Shown piece after piece: positions 43,325 through 52,877 of a DNA stretch of 64,000 nucleotides. The notes beneath the pieces were generated by a model, which saw only the letters and a list, made by a program, of their open reading frames with translations, was not told the DNA's origin and did not search any database. The stretch is from Maribacter sp. PR1 (GTDB taxonomy: Bacteria; Bacteroidota; Bacteroidia; Flavobacteriales; Flavobacteriaceae), in assembly GCF_028464145.1 (NCBI RefSeq), contig NZ_JAQPCG010000007.1:1-64000 (forward strand). Direction: 5' to 3'. Numbering within the stretch: the first letter of the stretch is position 1; each line of letters starts with the position of its first letter. The translations under genes were made by a program, and so were the position numbers.

Positions 43325-44940
43325 TCCAACTTGGGCAGTTTAAAATCATCCAAGGGACTCGGTTGTTTCATCATTGCCTCGATAGCCTCAGTGGTTCTAG
43401 GTGCCATTGCCGATAAATTTTCTGGACCATTTTCGGTAATCAGGATGTCATCTTCTATACGCACAGCAATACCCCACCATTTTTTATCGCAATCGCTGCC
43501 TTCCGGAATATAAATACCAGGTTCAACCGTAATGACCGTATTATGCTGAAATGGCCTATACGTTCCTTGATCGTGGACATCCAAACCTAAATAGTGGGAA
43601 GTTCCATGCGGAAAGTAAGTTCTGGCTTCGCTAGACTCCGTTATAATTCCCAGTTTCATTAAACCATCTTCGACTACTTTTAAAGCGGCTTTTCCAGGGG
43701 CCTGAAAAGGTGCCCCTACAACACTTGCTTTTATTCCTGCTTCTTGAGCTTCATAGACAATATCGTAAATGGCCTTTTGCTCCGGTGTAAATTTCCCGTT
43801 AGCAGGAATGGTTCGGGTAACATCTGCCGTATATCCATGGTACTCTGCTCCTAAATCCATCAATACCAAATCATTGCCCACTTCCGGTTTACTATTTTCT
43901 ATATAATGTAGAATACATCCATTGTTTCCGCCGCCCACAATAGATGGGTATCCTTCATACTCCGCACCATATTTTTTATATACATATTCGTGGACGCCTT
44001 GGATTTCGGTTTCTGACATATTAGGGTGCATGGCCTTCATAACTTCTATTTGACCTACCGAAGAAATTTCAATGGCCTTTTTAAGAAGCTTCATCTCCTC
44101 CGAGGTTTTGGTTTCGCGCATGGTACTCATAATTTCTGCAATCATGCTAGAGTCTAAATTATTAGAGGATAGCGCTAGGTTTACCTTTTCCTTCACTTCC
44201 AGCCTATCGGAATCATCCGGGGCATTTACAAAATCCACCAAAAACTCATCACGCTGTAAGTTTTCATAACGTTCTAGGTACCTACTAACCATCTTTGCCA
44301 CTTCGGCTGTATTATCTGGTTTTGCTGCATTTATCATTGAATAAAGTCGCTGCCTTATAGGGTCATAATCCGAAGGATAATTGGCCTTCATCTTAAAAGT
44401 CTTTATTAAATCGAATAAATCTGCATCGCCCCTATTATCTCGGTAATCATTCTCGAAATCAAAGAAAGAAACCAATTCAAAAGAACTTAAATCTATGGGT
44501 AAGTTTACAAAGTCTTCCCCATTGAAAACCATATCAAAACCTAAATTATTCTTAACCCCTTCTACCCCTAGGCGCTTTCCCGTCCACTGTTCCTCTCTGG
44601 CGTTTCGCTTTTGTACATATATCAATTCATCAAATTTGTTACCCTTATCATTTATTTGTGAATCCGAAAAAATTAAAAGAACCGCATTTGGCTCTTTATA
44701 CCCTGTCAAATAATAAAAGTTTGGATCTTGGTGATATACATAGTCGACATCGTTCGCCCTATTTCTTTCCGCATTGGAAAAAAACACCAATACACTATTA
44801 GGAGACATCAGCTCGCGCACCTTTTCCCTTCTTTCTTTATGAAAGTCCGAGGTCAAATAGTCTTGTGGAATATCTTGTCCCGCTGTTATTAGAGAAAAGA
44901 GATATGCTATTAATAAAAGAGGTGCTTTCATATACTTCAA
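43321..44940 (-). CDS. Exported aminopeptidase P (Xaa-Pro, M24B)
   Basis: Encodes 539 residues. It has a signal peptide (hydrophobic run to about residue 21), so it acts in the periplasm or outside. The N-terminal AMP_N domain (FHKERREKVRELMSPNSVLV onward) is followed by the pita-bread catalytic domain (about 250-520). Metal ligands are visible in LVLMDLGAEYHGYTADVTRT (two Asp), FPHGTSHYLGLDVHD (His) and VITVEPGIYIP (Glu), with a second Glu in AVRIEDDILIT. It removes the N-terminal residue before Pro. It is convergent with thrC; its cytoplasmic PepP counterparts lack the signal peptide. Confidence 0.92.
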   Translation of the reverse strand: MKYMKAPLLLIAYLFSLITAGQDIPQDYLTSDFHKERREKVRELMSPNSVLVFFSNAERNRANDVDYVYHQDPNFYYLTGYKEPNAVLLIFSDSQINDKGNKFDELIYVQKRNAREEQWTGKRLGVEGVKNNLGFDMVFNGEDFVNLPIDLSSFELVSFFDFENDYRDNRGDADLFDLIKTFKMKANYPSDYDPIRQRLYSMINAAKPDNTAEVAKMVSRYLERYENLQRDEFLVDFVNAPDDSDRLEVKEKVNLALSSNNLDSSMIAEIMSTMRETKTSEEMKLLKKAIEISSVGQIEVMKAMHPNMSETEIQGVHEYVYKKYGAEYEGYPSIVGGGNNGCILHYIENSKPEVGNDLVLMDLGAEYHGYTADVTRTIPANGKFTPEQKAIYDIVYEAQEAGIKASVVGAPFQAPGKAALKVVEDGLMKLGIITESSEARTYFPHGTSHYLGLDVHDQGTYRPFQHNTVITVEPGIYIPEGSDCDKKWWGIAVRIEDDILITENGPENLSAMAPRTTEAIEAMMKQPSPLDDFKLPKLD

Positions 44941-45027
44941 TTAAACCATGTAATATGCTCGGTCAAGTTAAAACAAAATTTAAGTAAATCATAAGAAGAC
45001 CTACCAATGTTATCCTATTTAATTCTA

Positions 45028-45035
45028 TAAATTTG
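45028..45035 (+). promoter_or_regulatory. Promoter -7 element for the gcvT operon
   Basis: TAAATTTG matches TAnnTTTG, 19 bp before the gcvT start codon. Confidence 0.5.
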
Positions 45036-45054
45036 CGATTCACAAAATACTGTT

Positions 45055-46140
45055 ATGAAAAATACCGCCCTATCACAAACACACGAGAATTTGGGAGCTA
45101 AAATGGTTCCCTTTGCTGGTTATAATATGCCTGTTTCCTATGAAGGTGTAAATGCAGAACATGAAACGGTTAGAAAAGCCGTTGGTGTCTTCGATGTTTC
45201 GCATATGGGTGAGTTTTTAATTAGTGGCCCTAATGCTTTAAATCTTATCCAAAAAGTGACTTCCAACGATGCGTCTAAATTAACTATTGGGAGAGCACAA
45301 TATAGTTGCCTACCCAATGAAACAGGCGGAATCGTAGATGACCTTATTGTATATAAGGTAAAAGAAGAACAATATTTGTTAGTTGTAAATGCCTCGAATA
45401 TTGAGAAGGATTGGGAGCATATTTCTAAATACAACTCCGATTTTAATGCAGAAATGCGTAATCTATCGGAAGATTATTCGTTATTGGCCATTCAAGGTCC
45501 AAAAGCTGTTGAAGCAATGCAGTCCTTGACTTCCATTGACTTATCGGCTATAAAATTCTATCATTTTGAGGTTGCCGATTTTGCCGGAATTGAATATGTT
45601 ATTATTTCAGCTACTGGATATACAGGCTCTGGTGGTTTTGAAATTTATTGTAAAAACAGTGAAATACAGCAAATTTGGGACAAGGTTTTCGAGGCTGGGT
45701 CGGACTTTGGCATAAAACCGATCGGTCTTGCCGCTAGGGATACATTACGCCTAGAAATGGGCTATTGCCTCTATGGCAATGATATAAATGACGGAACCTC
45801 CCCAATCGAAGCCGGTCTTGGATGGATTACAAAATTTACAAAGGATTTTGTTAATAGTGAGGCCCTGGAAAAAGAAAGGCAACATGGTCCTGAAAAAAAA
45901 TTGATTGCTTTTGAATTGGACGAAAGGGGAATTCCCAGACAAGGGTATGACATTGTAGATGGTCAAGGCAAAAAAATGGGTATGGTCACTTCTGGAACCA
46001 TGTCACCCTCTTTAGGAAAAGGAATTGGTTTAGGCTATGTTCCAACTGTATTTTCAGAGATTGGTAGTAAAATCAACATACAAATACGTAAAAACGCTGT
46101 GCCTGCCACGGTAGTTAAACTTCCGTTTTACAAAGGTTAA
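45055..46140 (+). CDS. gcvT: Aminomethyltransferase (glycine cleavage T protein)
   Basis: Encodes 361 residues, the normal GcvT length. Visible marks are the N-terminal [35 protein letters not shown], the folate-site region with IVDDLIVYK (catalytic Asp) and [15 protein letters not shown], and [19 protein letters not shown]. It transfers the methylene group from the lipoyl H-protein to tetrahydrofolate and releases ammonia. gcvP and gcvH are not in the window; the glycine cleavage genes are thus dispersed. It leads a tight operon: glsA begins at the very next base after its stop. Confidence 0.95.
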   Translation: MKNTALSQTHENLGAKMVPFAGYNMPVSYEGVNAEHETVRKAVGVFDVSHMGEFLISGPNALNLIQKVTSNDASKLTIGRAQYSCLPNETGGIVDDLIVYKVKEEQYLLVVNASNIEKDWEHISKYNSDFNAEMRNLSEDYSLLAIQGPKAVEAMQSLTSIDLSAIKFYHFEVADFAGIEYVIISATGYTGSGGFEIYCKNSEIQQIWDKVFEAGSDFGIKPIGLAARDTLRLEMGYCLYGNDINDGTSPIEAGLGWITKFTKDFVNSEALEKERQHGPEKKLIAFELDERGIPRQGYDIVDGQGKKMGMVTSGTMSPSLGKGIGLGYVPTVFSEIGSKINIQIRKNAVPATVVKLPFYKG

Positions 46141-47055
46141 ATGCCAGATTTCAATACTATTTTAAATACCGTTTTTCAAGAGGTTACAAACCAACCTGAT
46201 ACAGGTAAGGTGGCCACATATATCCCAGAATTGGCATGCATAGACATTGAAAAATTTGGAATTCATTTATTGGATATTGATAAGAATGAATATAATGTGG
46301 GTGATTCCCAAGAGCGTTTCTCCATTCAAAGTATTTCCAAGGTCCTCACATTGTCCATGGCTATGAATCTAATCGGGGAAAAAGTTTGGGATCGTTTGGA
46401 TGTGGAACCCTCTGGAGATCCATTTAACCATTTGTCCCTTTTGGAGCAGGAGAATGGAATACCGAGAAACCCGCTAATAAATGCAGGAGCGATTGTCATC
46501 GCTGATATTCTGGTTAGTGAACTAAAAAATCCTAAAAGGGAATTTTTGGAATTTGTTAGGCAAATAAGTGGAGACACCTCTATCGCTTATGATGAACATG
46601 TAGCTAATTCTGAAAAAGCAACAGGGTTCAAAAATTATGCAGCTGCCAACCTGCTAAAGTCCTACGACAATCTTAAAAATGATGTTTTAGAAGTTTTGGA
46701 TTTTTACTTTTACCAGTGCTCCTTATCCATGTCCTGTTCCCAATTGTGTGACACGTTCTATCTTTTCATAAATCGGGGTAAATGTAAACGTCAACAAGAT
46801 TTTTTAACTGTAAATCAGGTAAAAAGAATTAATGCCCTCATGTTAACCTGTGGCTTTTATGACGAGGCAGGTGAATTTGCCTTTAGAGTTGGCCTTCCCG
46901 GAAAAAGTGGAGTTGGAGGGGGCATTGTGGCCTTGTTACCCAAAAAATTTTGTGTGGCAGTTTGGTCTCCAGGCCTGAACAAAAAAGGAAACTCCACCAG
47001 GGGGATGGCGGTATTGGAAAGACTAACTACATTATCCGATTTATCAATTTTCTAG
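46141..47055 (+). CDS. glsA: Glutaminase
   Basis: Encodes 304 residues, the usual size of the beta-lactamase-fold glutaminases. Conserved motifs are GKVATYIPELACID, FSIQSISKVLTL with the Ser-x-x-Lys pair (SISK, about 63-66), NPLINAGAIVIADIL (about 110-124), and GLPGKSGVGGGIVALLP near the C-terminus. It hydrolyses glutamine to glutamate and ammonia. The ATG directly abuts the gcvT stop, and a one-base gap leads to the next gene, so all are translated from one message. Confidence 0.95.
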   Translation: MPDFNTILNTVFQEVTNQPDTGKVATYIPELACIDIEKFGIHLLDIDKNEYNVGDSQERFSIQSISKVLTLSMAMNLIGEKVWDRLDVEPSGDPFNHLSLLEQENGIPRNPLINAGAIVIADILVSELKNPKREFLEFVRQISGDTSIAYDEHVANSEKATGFKNYAAANLLKSYDNLKNDVLEVLDFYFYQCSLSMSCSQLCDTFYLFINRGKCKRQQDFLTVNQVKRINALMLTCGFYDEAGEFAFRVGLPGKSGVGGGIVALLPKKFCVAVWSPGLNKKGNSTRGMAVLERLTTLSDLSIF

Positions 47056-47056
47056 T

Positions 47057-47878
47057 TTGGAAAAGAAAAAGGTCTTAATATTAGGAGGAAGCGGTTTCCT
47101 GGGTAACGCTATTTACAAGGAACTTTGTAATTATTTTGATACGTATGGTACCTATTTCCATTCTAGAAGGTCCTTTGAAAGGAATAAGCAGTTTTTTCAA
47201 TTTAATTTGGAAGAAGATGACATTTTCGAAATTCTGGAATCAGTAAAACCCCAAGTAATCATTTCTTCTTTAAGGGGTAATTTTGCAGCTCAAATTATAG
47301 CCCATCAACATTTGGTGGAATATATAGGACGCAACGATTGTAAGCTTTATTTCCTTTCTTCAGCGAATGTTTTTGATGCCTACAGTAAGTACCCTTCCTA
47401 CGAAAATGACAAAACCCTTTCGGAAAGTATTTATGGGAGGTTAAAAATTAAAATAGAGAATATGTTGATGCGTCTACCTAAGGGAAAAATGGGTATTTTA
47501 AGAATACCTATGGTCTTTGGAAATAGCTCTCCTCGCATTAAACAAATGAAAGATTTGATTTTGAACAACGAACCGGTTGAAGTTTTTCCTAACTTAATAT
47601 TAAATGTTACTAATGATAACAAGCTAACCCAACAAATTCATTATCTTATCAATAGAAACAAAACAGGTATATTTCATCTTGGTAGTACTGATTTAGTTCA
47701 TCATGAAGACTTTGTAAAAGAAGTTTTGGAACGTGTCGGCAAATTCAACCCTATTATTAAAAGAGTTTATACAACGAACGAGGATAGGTATTTAGCCGTC
47801 TTACCAAAATCGAACAATCTCCCAAAGAACTTAAGATTTACGTACCAAGATATTATTGACCATCATATTTTGAAATAA
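47057..47878 (+). CDS. RmlD-like NAD(P)-dependent sugar-nucleotide reductase/epimerase
   Basis: Encodes 273 residues with a TTG start (47057-47059), one base after the glsA stop; no ATG is available before the Rossmann motif. The N-terminus KKVLILGGSGFLGNAIYKEL carries GGSGFLG. SSLRGNFAAQI, LYFLSSANVFDAYSKYPSYE and SESIYGRLKIKIENML give the extended SDR pattern; the catalytic Tyr is in the YGRLK (YxxxK). Similar to dTDP-4-dehydrorhamnose reductase, but the substrate is unknown, and the neighbours (gcvT, glsA, a pterin dehydratase) do not suggest a polysaccharide role. Confidence 0.8.
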   Translation: MEKKKVLILGGSGFLGNAIYKELCNYFDTYGTYFHSRRSFERNKQFFQFNLEEDDIFEILESVKPQVIISSLRGNFAAQIIAHQHLVEYIGRNDCKLYFLSSANVFDAYSKYPSYENDKTLSESIYGRLKIKIENMLMRLPKGKMGILRIPMVFGNSSPRIKQMKDLILNNEPVEVFPNLILNVTNDNKLTQQIHYLINRNKTGIFHLGSTDLVHHEDFVKEVLERVGKFNPIIKRVYTTNEDRYLAVLPKSNNLPKNLRFTYQDIIDHHILK

Positions 47879-47896
47879 ATTTTAAAAACTTAACTC

Positions 47897-48184
47897 ATGG
47901 AAAAATTTACAGATAAACAAATAGAAGATTACTTAGGCCAATTAGATGGCTGGGAATATGTAGACGGAGCAATTGAGACCACTTTTGAATTTAAGGATTT
48001 TAAAGAGGCATTTTCCGTTATGACAAGAATTGCCTTTGAGTGTGAAGCTCAGGGTCATCATCCAGACTGGAGCAATGTATACAAAACAGTAAATATTAGG
48101 TTAAGCACGCATGATGCCAATGGAGTTACGGAAAAGGATTTTGAACTTGCTAGAAGTATCGAAGATATCGTTGAAAGTGATTGA
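47897..48184 (+). CDS. 4a-hydroxytetrahydrobiopterin dehydratase (PCD/DCoH)
   Basis: Encodes 95 residues, a typical single-domain PCD. The catalytic signature is EAQGHHPDWSNVYKTVNIRL (about 51-70), where the two adjacent His and the Trp-containing HHPxW segment are conserved; LSTHDANGVTEKDFELA follows. It recycles pterin after aromatic amino-acid hydroxylases or removes damaged pterin. It lies 18 bp after the SDR gene and is the last gene of the gcvT transcript. Confidence 0.92.
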   Translation: MEKFTDKQIEDYLGQLDGWEYVDGAIETTFEFKDFKEAFSVMTRIAFECEAQGHHPDWSNVYKTVNIRLSTHDANGVTEKDFELARSIEDIVESD

Positions 48185-48234
48185 TTACTCCTAACAGCAT
48201 TTTAGAATTCAGTTCCAACATTTACGAATTTTGT

Positions 48235-48242
48235 TAAATTTG
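48235..48242 (+). promoter_or_regulatory. Promoter -7 element for yebC
   Basis: TAAATTTG, matching TAnnTTTG, 24 bp before the start codon. Confidence 0.5.
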
Positions 48243-48266
48243 CTTGCATTAAATTAGAATAAGATT

Positions 48267-48977
48267 ATGGGAAGAGCTTTTGAGTTTAGAAAAGCACGTA
48301 AAATGAAAAGATGGGCGGCAATGTCCAAGGCATTTACTCGCATTGGTAAAGATATTGTAATGGCGGTAAAAGAGGGAGGACCAGATCCAGATGCAAATTC
48401 TAGATTGAGAGCCGTTATACAAAATGCAAAGGCAGTGAACATGCCCAAGGATAATATTGAGCGTGCTATAAAAAGAGCGAGCGACAAAAGTCTTGGGGAT
48501 TTTAAAGAAGTACTTTTTGAAGGATATGCCCCCCACGGTATTGCCATATTAATTGAAACGGCGACGGATAATAACACTAGAACCGTTGCCAATATCAGAA
48601 GTTATTTTAATAAATGTGACGGTAGTTTAGGAACTTCGGGGTCGGTGGAGTTCATGTTTGACCATACCTGTAACTTTAGGATTCCAGCAGAAGGTATAGA
48701 CCCCGAAGAATTGGAATTGGAAATGATTGATTTTGGTGCCGAAGAAGTTTTTGTGGACGATGATGGTATACTTATTTATGCCCCATTTGAGAGTTTTGGT
48801 GCCATACAAAAAGAATTGGAGAATAGAAATATTGAAATACTTTCCTCTGGATTTGAACGTATTCCACAAGTTACGAAGGCATTAAACGAAGAGGAAGCTG
48901 CCGATGTAGAAAAACTTCTTGAGAAGATAGAAGAAGATGATGACGTGCAGAACGTTTATCATACTATGGAGGAGTAG
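48267..48977 (+). CDS. YebC/PmpR family protein
   Basis: Encodes 236 residues. The N-terminus MGRAFEFRKARKMKRWAAMS corresponds to the family start MGRxxExRKxxK. NSRLRAVIQNAKAVNMPKDN, then GYAPHGIAILIETATDNNTR and GTSGSVEFMFDH follow in the usual order, with an acidic C-terminus. Family members were described as transcription regulators (PmpR); some YebC-type proteins have also been reported to relieve ribosome stalling at proline-rich stretches. It is a single-gene unit with its own promoter and is convergent with the acyltransferase gene. Confidence 0.92.
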   Translation: MGRAFEFRKARKMKRWAAMSKAFTRIGKDIVMAVKEGGPDPDANSRLRAVIQNAKAVNMPKDNIERAIKRASDKSLGDFKEVLFEGYAPHGIAILIETATDNNTRTVANIRSYFNKCDGSLGTSGSVEFMFDHTCNFRIPAEGIDPEELELEMIDFGAEEVFVDDDGILIYAPFESFGAIQKELENRNIEILSSGFERIPQVTKALNEEEAADVEKLLEKIEEDDDVQNVYHTMEE

Positions 48978-49038
48978 TACTGATGTAGGAAATTGAGTGC
49001 CGCTTTTAATTAGTGAAATGTATTTTAATAATTACGAA

Positions 49039-49100
49039 ATTATGTCAAAGTAAAAAAGTGAATATTCATACAAACATGATGTTGTTTACTTTGACATAAT
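49039..49100. terminator. 16-bp perfect inverted repeat between convergent genes
   Basis: ATTATGTCAAAGTAAA (49039-49054) pairs perfectly with TTTACTTTGACATAAT (49085-49100) around a 30-base loop. It lies between the yebC stop and the acyltransferase stop (49101) and would form in both transcripts. There is no long T-run, so it may instead protect mRNA ends or be a protein site. Confidence 0.5.
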
Positions 49101-49631
49101 CTATCTCGTTTTGCCCATTACACCTTCATAAAATTGGGCATAGGTTTTAAAATCAGTCTCGATATTATTTGTTAGCCATTTAGGTTCGGATACCTTAATC
49201 TCCTTTTTTCCAAAATCAAAAGCTACCAAAACAATGGGAACCTCAGCTTGTTTAGCAATGTAATAGAATCCTGTCTTCCATTTTTCCACCTTTTTTCGGG
49301 TGCCTTCCGGTGAAAGGGCTAATCTGAATTTTTTCCGTTCCTTAAAAATTTTAACCGTCGCACTAACCGTATCACTATTCTTACTTCGGTCTATCGGAGC
49401 CCCGCCTGTCCATCTAAAAAACCAGCCAAAAGGAGAATCGAACAAACTTTTTTTGCCAATGTAATTGATTTCTTCGTTCCACACTTTTCGAATAATGAGT
49501 CCTAATAAAAAATCCCACCAACTGGTATGTGGTACAACAATGATGACACATTTATCCAAATGGGATGGGAAGTCTCCACTTACCGTCCAGCCCATAAGCT
49601 TAAAATAGATGAACTTGGCAAATTTTTGCAT
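49101..49631 (-). CDS. 1-acyl-glycerol-3-phosphate acyltransferase-like protein
   Basis: Encodes 176 residues from the ATG at 49631; the open frame continues upstream only into the preceding gene. The PlsC core is present: VIIVVPHTSWWDFLLGLIIR with the His-x4-Asp motif (HTSWWD, about 34-39), then GGAPIDRSKNS and ALSPEGTRKKVEKWKTGFY, which hold the substrate-binding EGTR. There is one weak membrane segment. It acylates lysophosphatidate or a related lipid at the inner membrane. It follows the KdnB-like gene by 38 bp on the same strand, so a lipid A link is conceivable but not shown. Confidence 0.82.
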   Translation of the reverse strand: MQKFAKFIYFKLMGWTVSGDFPSHLDKCVIIVVPHTSWWDFLLGLIIRKVWNEEINYIGKKSLFDSPFGWFFRWTGGAPIDRSKNSDTVSATVKIFKERKKFRLALSPEGTRKKVEKWKTGFYYIAKQAEVPIVLVAFDFGKKEIKVSEPKWLTNNIETDFKTYAQFYEGVMGKTR

Positions 49632-49669
49632 TGTACTATTTAAATGGTAAATAATATGAAGGTTTTGGC

Positions 49670-50797
49670 CTATATCTTTTTGAATATAGCCCTTAATTTT
49701 CCGGGTGTAATAATTGAACGCCAATGGTCTCCCAAGGCATTTTCCCATAATGGCTCCATACCCATAGCTACAGTAATCATGGCATCCAATTCACCTTCCT
49801 TGAGATTTTTGCAAACTCCTTTGGGTAATTCAATTTGATGCTTCTCCTTCATCTTATTAAAAAGCGCAACACCTTCTGGATAGAACTCTTCCAAGTACTG
49901 AAAAACTAGACAATTTCCTAAACCGTGCTTAACCCCCAATTGATATCCCAATCCATAGCTCATGGCATGCGCTACACCTACTTGGGAATATGCAATGCTC
50001 ATACCTCCATGCCACGAGGCCATCATTAGCTTGTCCCTAGATTCTTTTTCAGTCAAATCATTAAGAAAGACTTCTTTACAAAGTTCTAAAGCTTTTTCGC
50101 CATAGCTCTGGCTAAATGCATTTAGATAGGTGCCGTTTAAACTTTCTATACAATGAATAAAACAGTCCATCCCGGTATAGAACCATTGTTCCTTGGACAC
50201 ACCTTTTGTCAATTCAGGGTCTAATATCACTTGATCAAACGTGGTATAATCCGAGTTAATTCCTAATTTTTTTTCAGGTCCCAGAAGTACAGTAGTTCTA
50301 GATACCTCAGCACCCGTACCACTTATGGTTGGTATTCCTACATGGTATATTGATTTTCTTTGAACCAAATCCCAACCTTGATAATCTGCTGCACTGCCTT
50401 CATTGCTAATCAAAATGGCAACCGCTTTAGCTAAATCCAATAGTGTACCACCTCCAATACCAATCACCCCTGTAGGTTGCTCCGAGTAATTCTCCCTAAT
50501 CATTTTCACCAAAGCATCAACTTGAGCTGTTTTTGGTTCTTCATCAGCGGAAACAAAAATTATCTGATCGCAAAACACCTGTGGAATTCTTGTAGGTAAC
50601 TCTGACCCTTCAAAAACGTCATCAACCAAAAAGATAACAGGAGCTTCGGAATTCTTTCTTTTTTCCAGAAGTATGTCCCCTAATTGATCAAAACTTCCAC
50701 TACCGAAAACAACCCTTGGAACCATAGGAAAGTTTCTATACTTTTCCGAAGCCCTGGTGGGAATATTTTTTAGTGTTATATCCTTTTTTATTTCCAT
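49670..50797 (-). CDS. Iron-containing alcohol dehydrogenase, probable Kdo 8-oxidase (KdnB-like)
   Basis: Encodes 375 residues. It has the Fe-ADH layout: N-terminal Rossmann-like half with GVIGIGGGTLLDLAKAVAIL (about 110-129), IPTISGTGAEVSRTTVLL, and C-terminal helical half with metal ligands in FYTGMDCFIHCIESLNG and VGVAHAMSYGLGYQLGVKHG (Asp and His residues). Shewanella KdnB of this superfamily oxidises C8 of Kdo so that KdnA can aminate it (Kdo8N). The location beside kdsB, two genes upstream on the same strand, supports that role; no KdnA aminotransferase lies in the window. Other alcohol substrates cannot be excluded. Confidence 0.7.
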   Translation of the reverse strand: MEIKKDITLKNIPTRASEKYRNFPMVPRVVFGSGSFDQLGDILLEKRKNSEAPVIFLVDDVFEGSELPTRIPQVFCDQIIFVSADEEPKTAQVDALVKMIRENYSEQPTGVIGIGGGTLLDLAKAVAILISNEGSAADYQGWDLVQRKSIYHVGIPTISGTGAEVSRTTVLLGPEKKLGINSDYTTFDQVILDPELTKGVSKEQWFYTGMDCFIHCIESLNGTYLNAFSQSYGEKALELCKEVFLNDLTEKESRDKLMMASWHGGMSIAYSQVGVAHAMSYGLGYQLGVKHGLGNCLVFQYLEEFYPEGVALFNKMKEKHQIELPKGVCKNLKEGELDAMITVAMGMEPLWENALGDHWRSIITPGKLRAIFKKI

Positions 50798-50806
50798 TGA
50801 TTCATT

Positions 50807-51505
50807 TTAAAGGTACTTGAGGATATCCGTCAGTTTTGAAACGGTAATATATCCTTCTTTCTCTTTTGGTTCTTCTACTTCCTCATGTTTCCAAGTTGTA
50901 TGAAAAGGTACATGGACCGCCTTAGCACCGATATTTACTAAAGGCAGCACATCAGATTTTAAAGAATTGCCAATCATAAGAAAATTTTTCACATCTATTT
51001 CCAAATGGTCCAACAAATCCTGATAATTCTTCTCCTTCTTGTCACTAAGGACTTCTACATGATGGAAGTATTCGGACAAGTTTGACCTACCAAGTTTTCT
51101 CTCTTGGTCCAATAAGTCTCCTTTCGTCAAAACTATCAATCTATATTTTCCTTCCAACCCATCCAAAACCTCCACTACACCATCTAAAATTTCAACAGGA
51201 TGGGCTATCATATTTTTTCCTAGATTTATGATTTCAGATAATGTCTTTTGAGAAATTTCATTATTCGAAAGTTCCAAGGCCGCTTCTATCATCGAAAGCA
51301 TAAAGCCTTTTATTCCATAACCATAGAGCTCCAAATTCTTCATTTCCATCCTAAACAGCTCTTGGTCTATTTTATTTTTGGTTTCATAAGGTTCCAAGAG
51401 CTCTGCAAATCTTTCTTCGGCATCCCTAAAATAGGTTTCATTAACCCAAAGTGTATCATCAGCATCAAAGCCTACGACTTTTATCTCCTCAAGACTTATT
51501 TCCAT
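50807..51505 (-). CDS. HAD-family hydrolase
   Basis: Encodes 232 residues. Motif I is [12 protein letters not shown] (Asp-x-Asp, about 14-25), followed by a helical cap domain (about 30-110), motif II in [15 protein letters not shown] (Thr), motif III Lys in [11 protein letters not shown], and motif IV in [14 protein letters not shown] (Asp). The cap is the C1 type of YjjG-like nucleotidases and phosphoglycolate phosphatase relatives. Its substrate is unknown. It overlaps kdsB by 10 bp and is 9 bp before the KdnB-like gene, so a phosphatase step in Kdo metabolism is possible, though KdsC proteins lack such a large cap. Confidence 0.85.
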   Translation of the reverse strand: MEISLEEIKVVGFDADDTLWVNETYFRDAEERFAELLEPYETKNKIDQELFRMEMKNLELYGYGIKGFMLSMIEAALELSNNEISQKTLSEIINLGKNMIAHPVEILDGVVEVLDGLEGKYRLIVLTKGDLLDQERKLGRSNLSEYFHHVEVLSDKKEKNYQDLLDHLEIDVKNFLMIGNSLKSDVLPLVNIGAKAVHVPFHTTWKHEEVEEPKEKEGYITVSKLTDILKYL

Positions 51506-52224
51506 GCTGCCTGTGCCTTTTCCAAATCCTCTGGCGTATCAATTTCTATACCGGTAACCGTCGTTTCCACCATTTTAATTTTCTTTCCATATTCCAAATA
51601 TCTTATAGCCTCTATTTTCTCGGTTGCTTCCAATTGCAACATAGGCAGTCTTTGAAAATCCATCAATGCTCTTTTTCTAAAAGCATAAATTCCTTTGTGT
51701 TTGTAGTACACCGTATCATCTCCCTTTGCCCTGGGATATGGGATGGGCGACCTAGAAAAGTAAAGTGCAAAATTTTCATGATCAACAATAACCTTTACGG
51801 TATTTGGGTTTTTTATCTCTTCCTCATCCTTTATTCTAACCATTAAAGAGGCCAAATCTATTTCTTTTTCCTTATCGTTCTTAAAAACATCGATTACCCC
51901 GGCAAGGCTTTCCCTATCGGTAAAGGGTTCATCGCCTTGTACGTTTACAATAATATCGGCATCCATATCCGTTACGGCCTCGGCAATTCTATCGCTTCCA
52001 CAATCGTGTTCTTTCTTGCTCTTCAGGGCTTTACCTCCTTCTGCCTTTATGGTATCAAATATTACATCACTATCCGTAACGACATAAACGGCATCAAAAA
52101 GTCCAGTCTTCACCGCCGCCTGGTAAGTACGAACAATTACGGGTTTACCAGAAAGATCTTGCATCAATTTTGCAGGGAATCTTGAAGCTGCGTATCGGGC
52201 CGGTATCATGGCTATAATCTTCAC
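51496..52224 (-). CDS. kdsB: 3-deoxy-manno-octulosonate cytidylyltransferase
   Basis: Encodes 242 residues, the usual KdsB length. The N-terminus [20 protein letters not shown] carries the nucleotide-binding RxxSxRFPxK signature. [22 protein letters not shown]-type ([10 protein letters not shown]) and [14 protein letters not shown] follow, then [12 protein letters not shown] and [12 protein letters not shown]. It activates Kdo with CMP in the cytoplasm for lipid A assembly. It is the first gene of a short transcript with the HAD gene, the KdnB-like gene and the acyltransferase. Confidence 0.95.
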   Translation of the reverse strand: MKIIAMIPARYAASRFPAKLMQDLSGKPVIVRTYQAAVKTGLFDAVYVVTDSDVIFDTIKAEGGKALKSKKEHDCGSDRIAEAVTDMDADIIVNVQGDEPFTDRESLAGVIDVFKNDKEKEIDLASLMVRIKDEEEIKNPNTVKVIVDHENFALYFSRSPIPYPRAKGDDTVYYKHKGIYAFRKRALMDFQRLPMLQLEATEKIEAIRYLEYGKKIKMVETTVTGIEIDTPEDLEKAQAAWK

Positions 52225-52231
52225 GTAATTT

Positions 52232-52816
52232 TTAAGTTTTTGCTTTAGGTCTTAAACTTCTATAAATCCTAAAAATAATTATTAAAATAATGATGACCAG
52301 AACGGCAGCCAGTATTGGAGCGAAAATTGAGGCTATACTCACTACGGTTGCCGTTCCTGTTTCCACAACAGCAAATACAGGGTTAGCCAATCCTCCAGTA
52401 GTTGTTGAAGACACCATTCTACCTGTTGCTCCTGCTCCCCGAATTGCAGTTGCCGTACCTCCACCTGCAATTATAGCCAAAGACCATGTTACAACAGGAT
52501 CCAAATTGGCCACTGTAGAAACCATTACCGCCGTACCGGCAATTGCAGCCAACGGAACTGCAAAACTATCCAATAAATTATCGACCCATGGAATAAAATA
52601 GGCAAAGATTTCGACCAAAGTAGCGACCCCTAACGTAATGAGGGCAGCCAAACTTCCAATCCATTGCCAATTTTCATTTAGTGCCCAAACGTCGAAATAG
52701 GCAGCCAAACTTAATGCGAACAATGGTAAGAAAACCCTAAATCCGACAGATGCGGCTAGTCCTACTCCCAAAAAAATACTTATTATGGTTTCTGAGGTCA
52801 TAAATTCTGTTTTCAA
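52232..52816 (-). CDS. DUF4126 membrane protein
   Basis: Encodes 194 residues with several hydrophobic segments (about 10-35, 48-72, 82-105, 115-128 and 150-185) and a basic C-terminus (SLRPKAKT). The conserved parts [20 protein letters not shown] and [20 protein letters not shown] are typical of DUF4126, a Gly/Ala-rich membrane family of unknown function. It ends 8 bp before the kdsB start on the same strand, so it may be the first gene of that transcript. Confidence 0.82.
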   Translation of the reverse strand: MKTEFMTSETIISIFLGVGLAASVGFRVFLPLFALSLAAYFDVWALNENWQWIGSLAALITLGVATLVEIFAYFIPWVDNLLDSFAVPLAAIAGTAVMVSTVANLDPVVTWSLAIIAGGGTATAIRGAGATGRMVSSTTTGGLANPVFAVVETGTATVVSIASIFAPILAAVLVIIILIIIFRIYRSLRPKAKT

Positions 52817-52877
52817 CCGAATAAGAGATCTAAATATTCAACGATTCTTCAAATTCCTCTACTAATGTACTTTTTTC

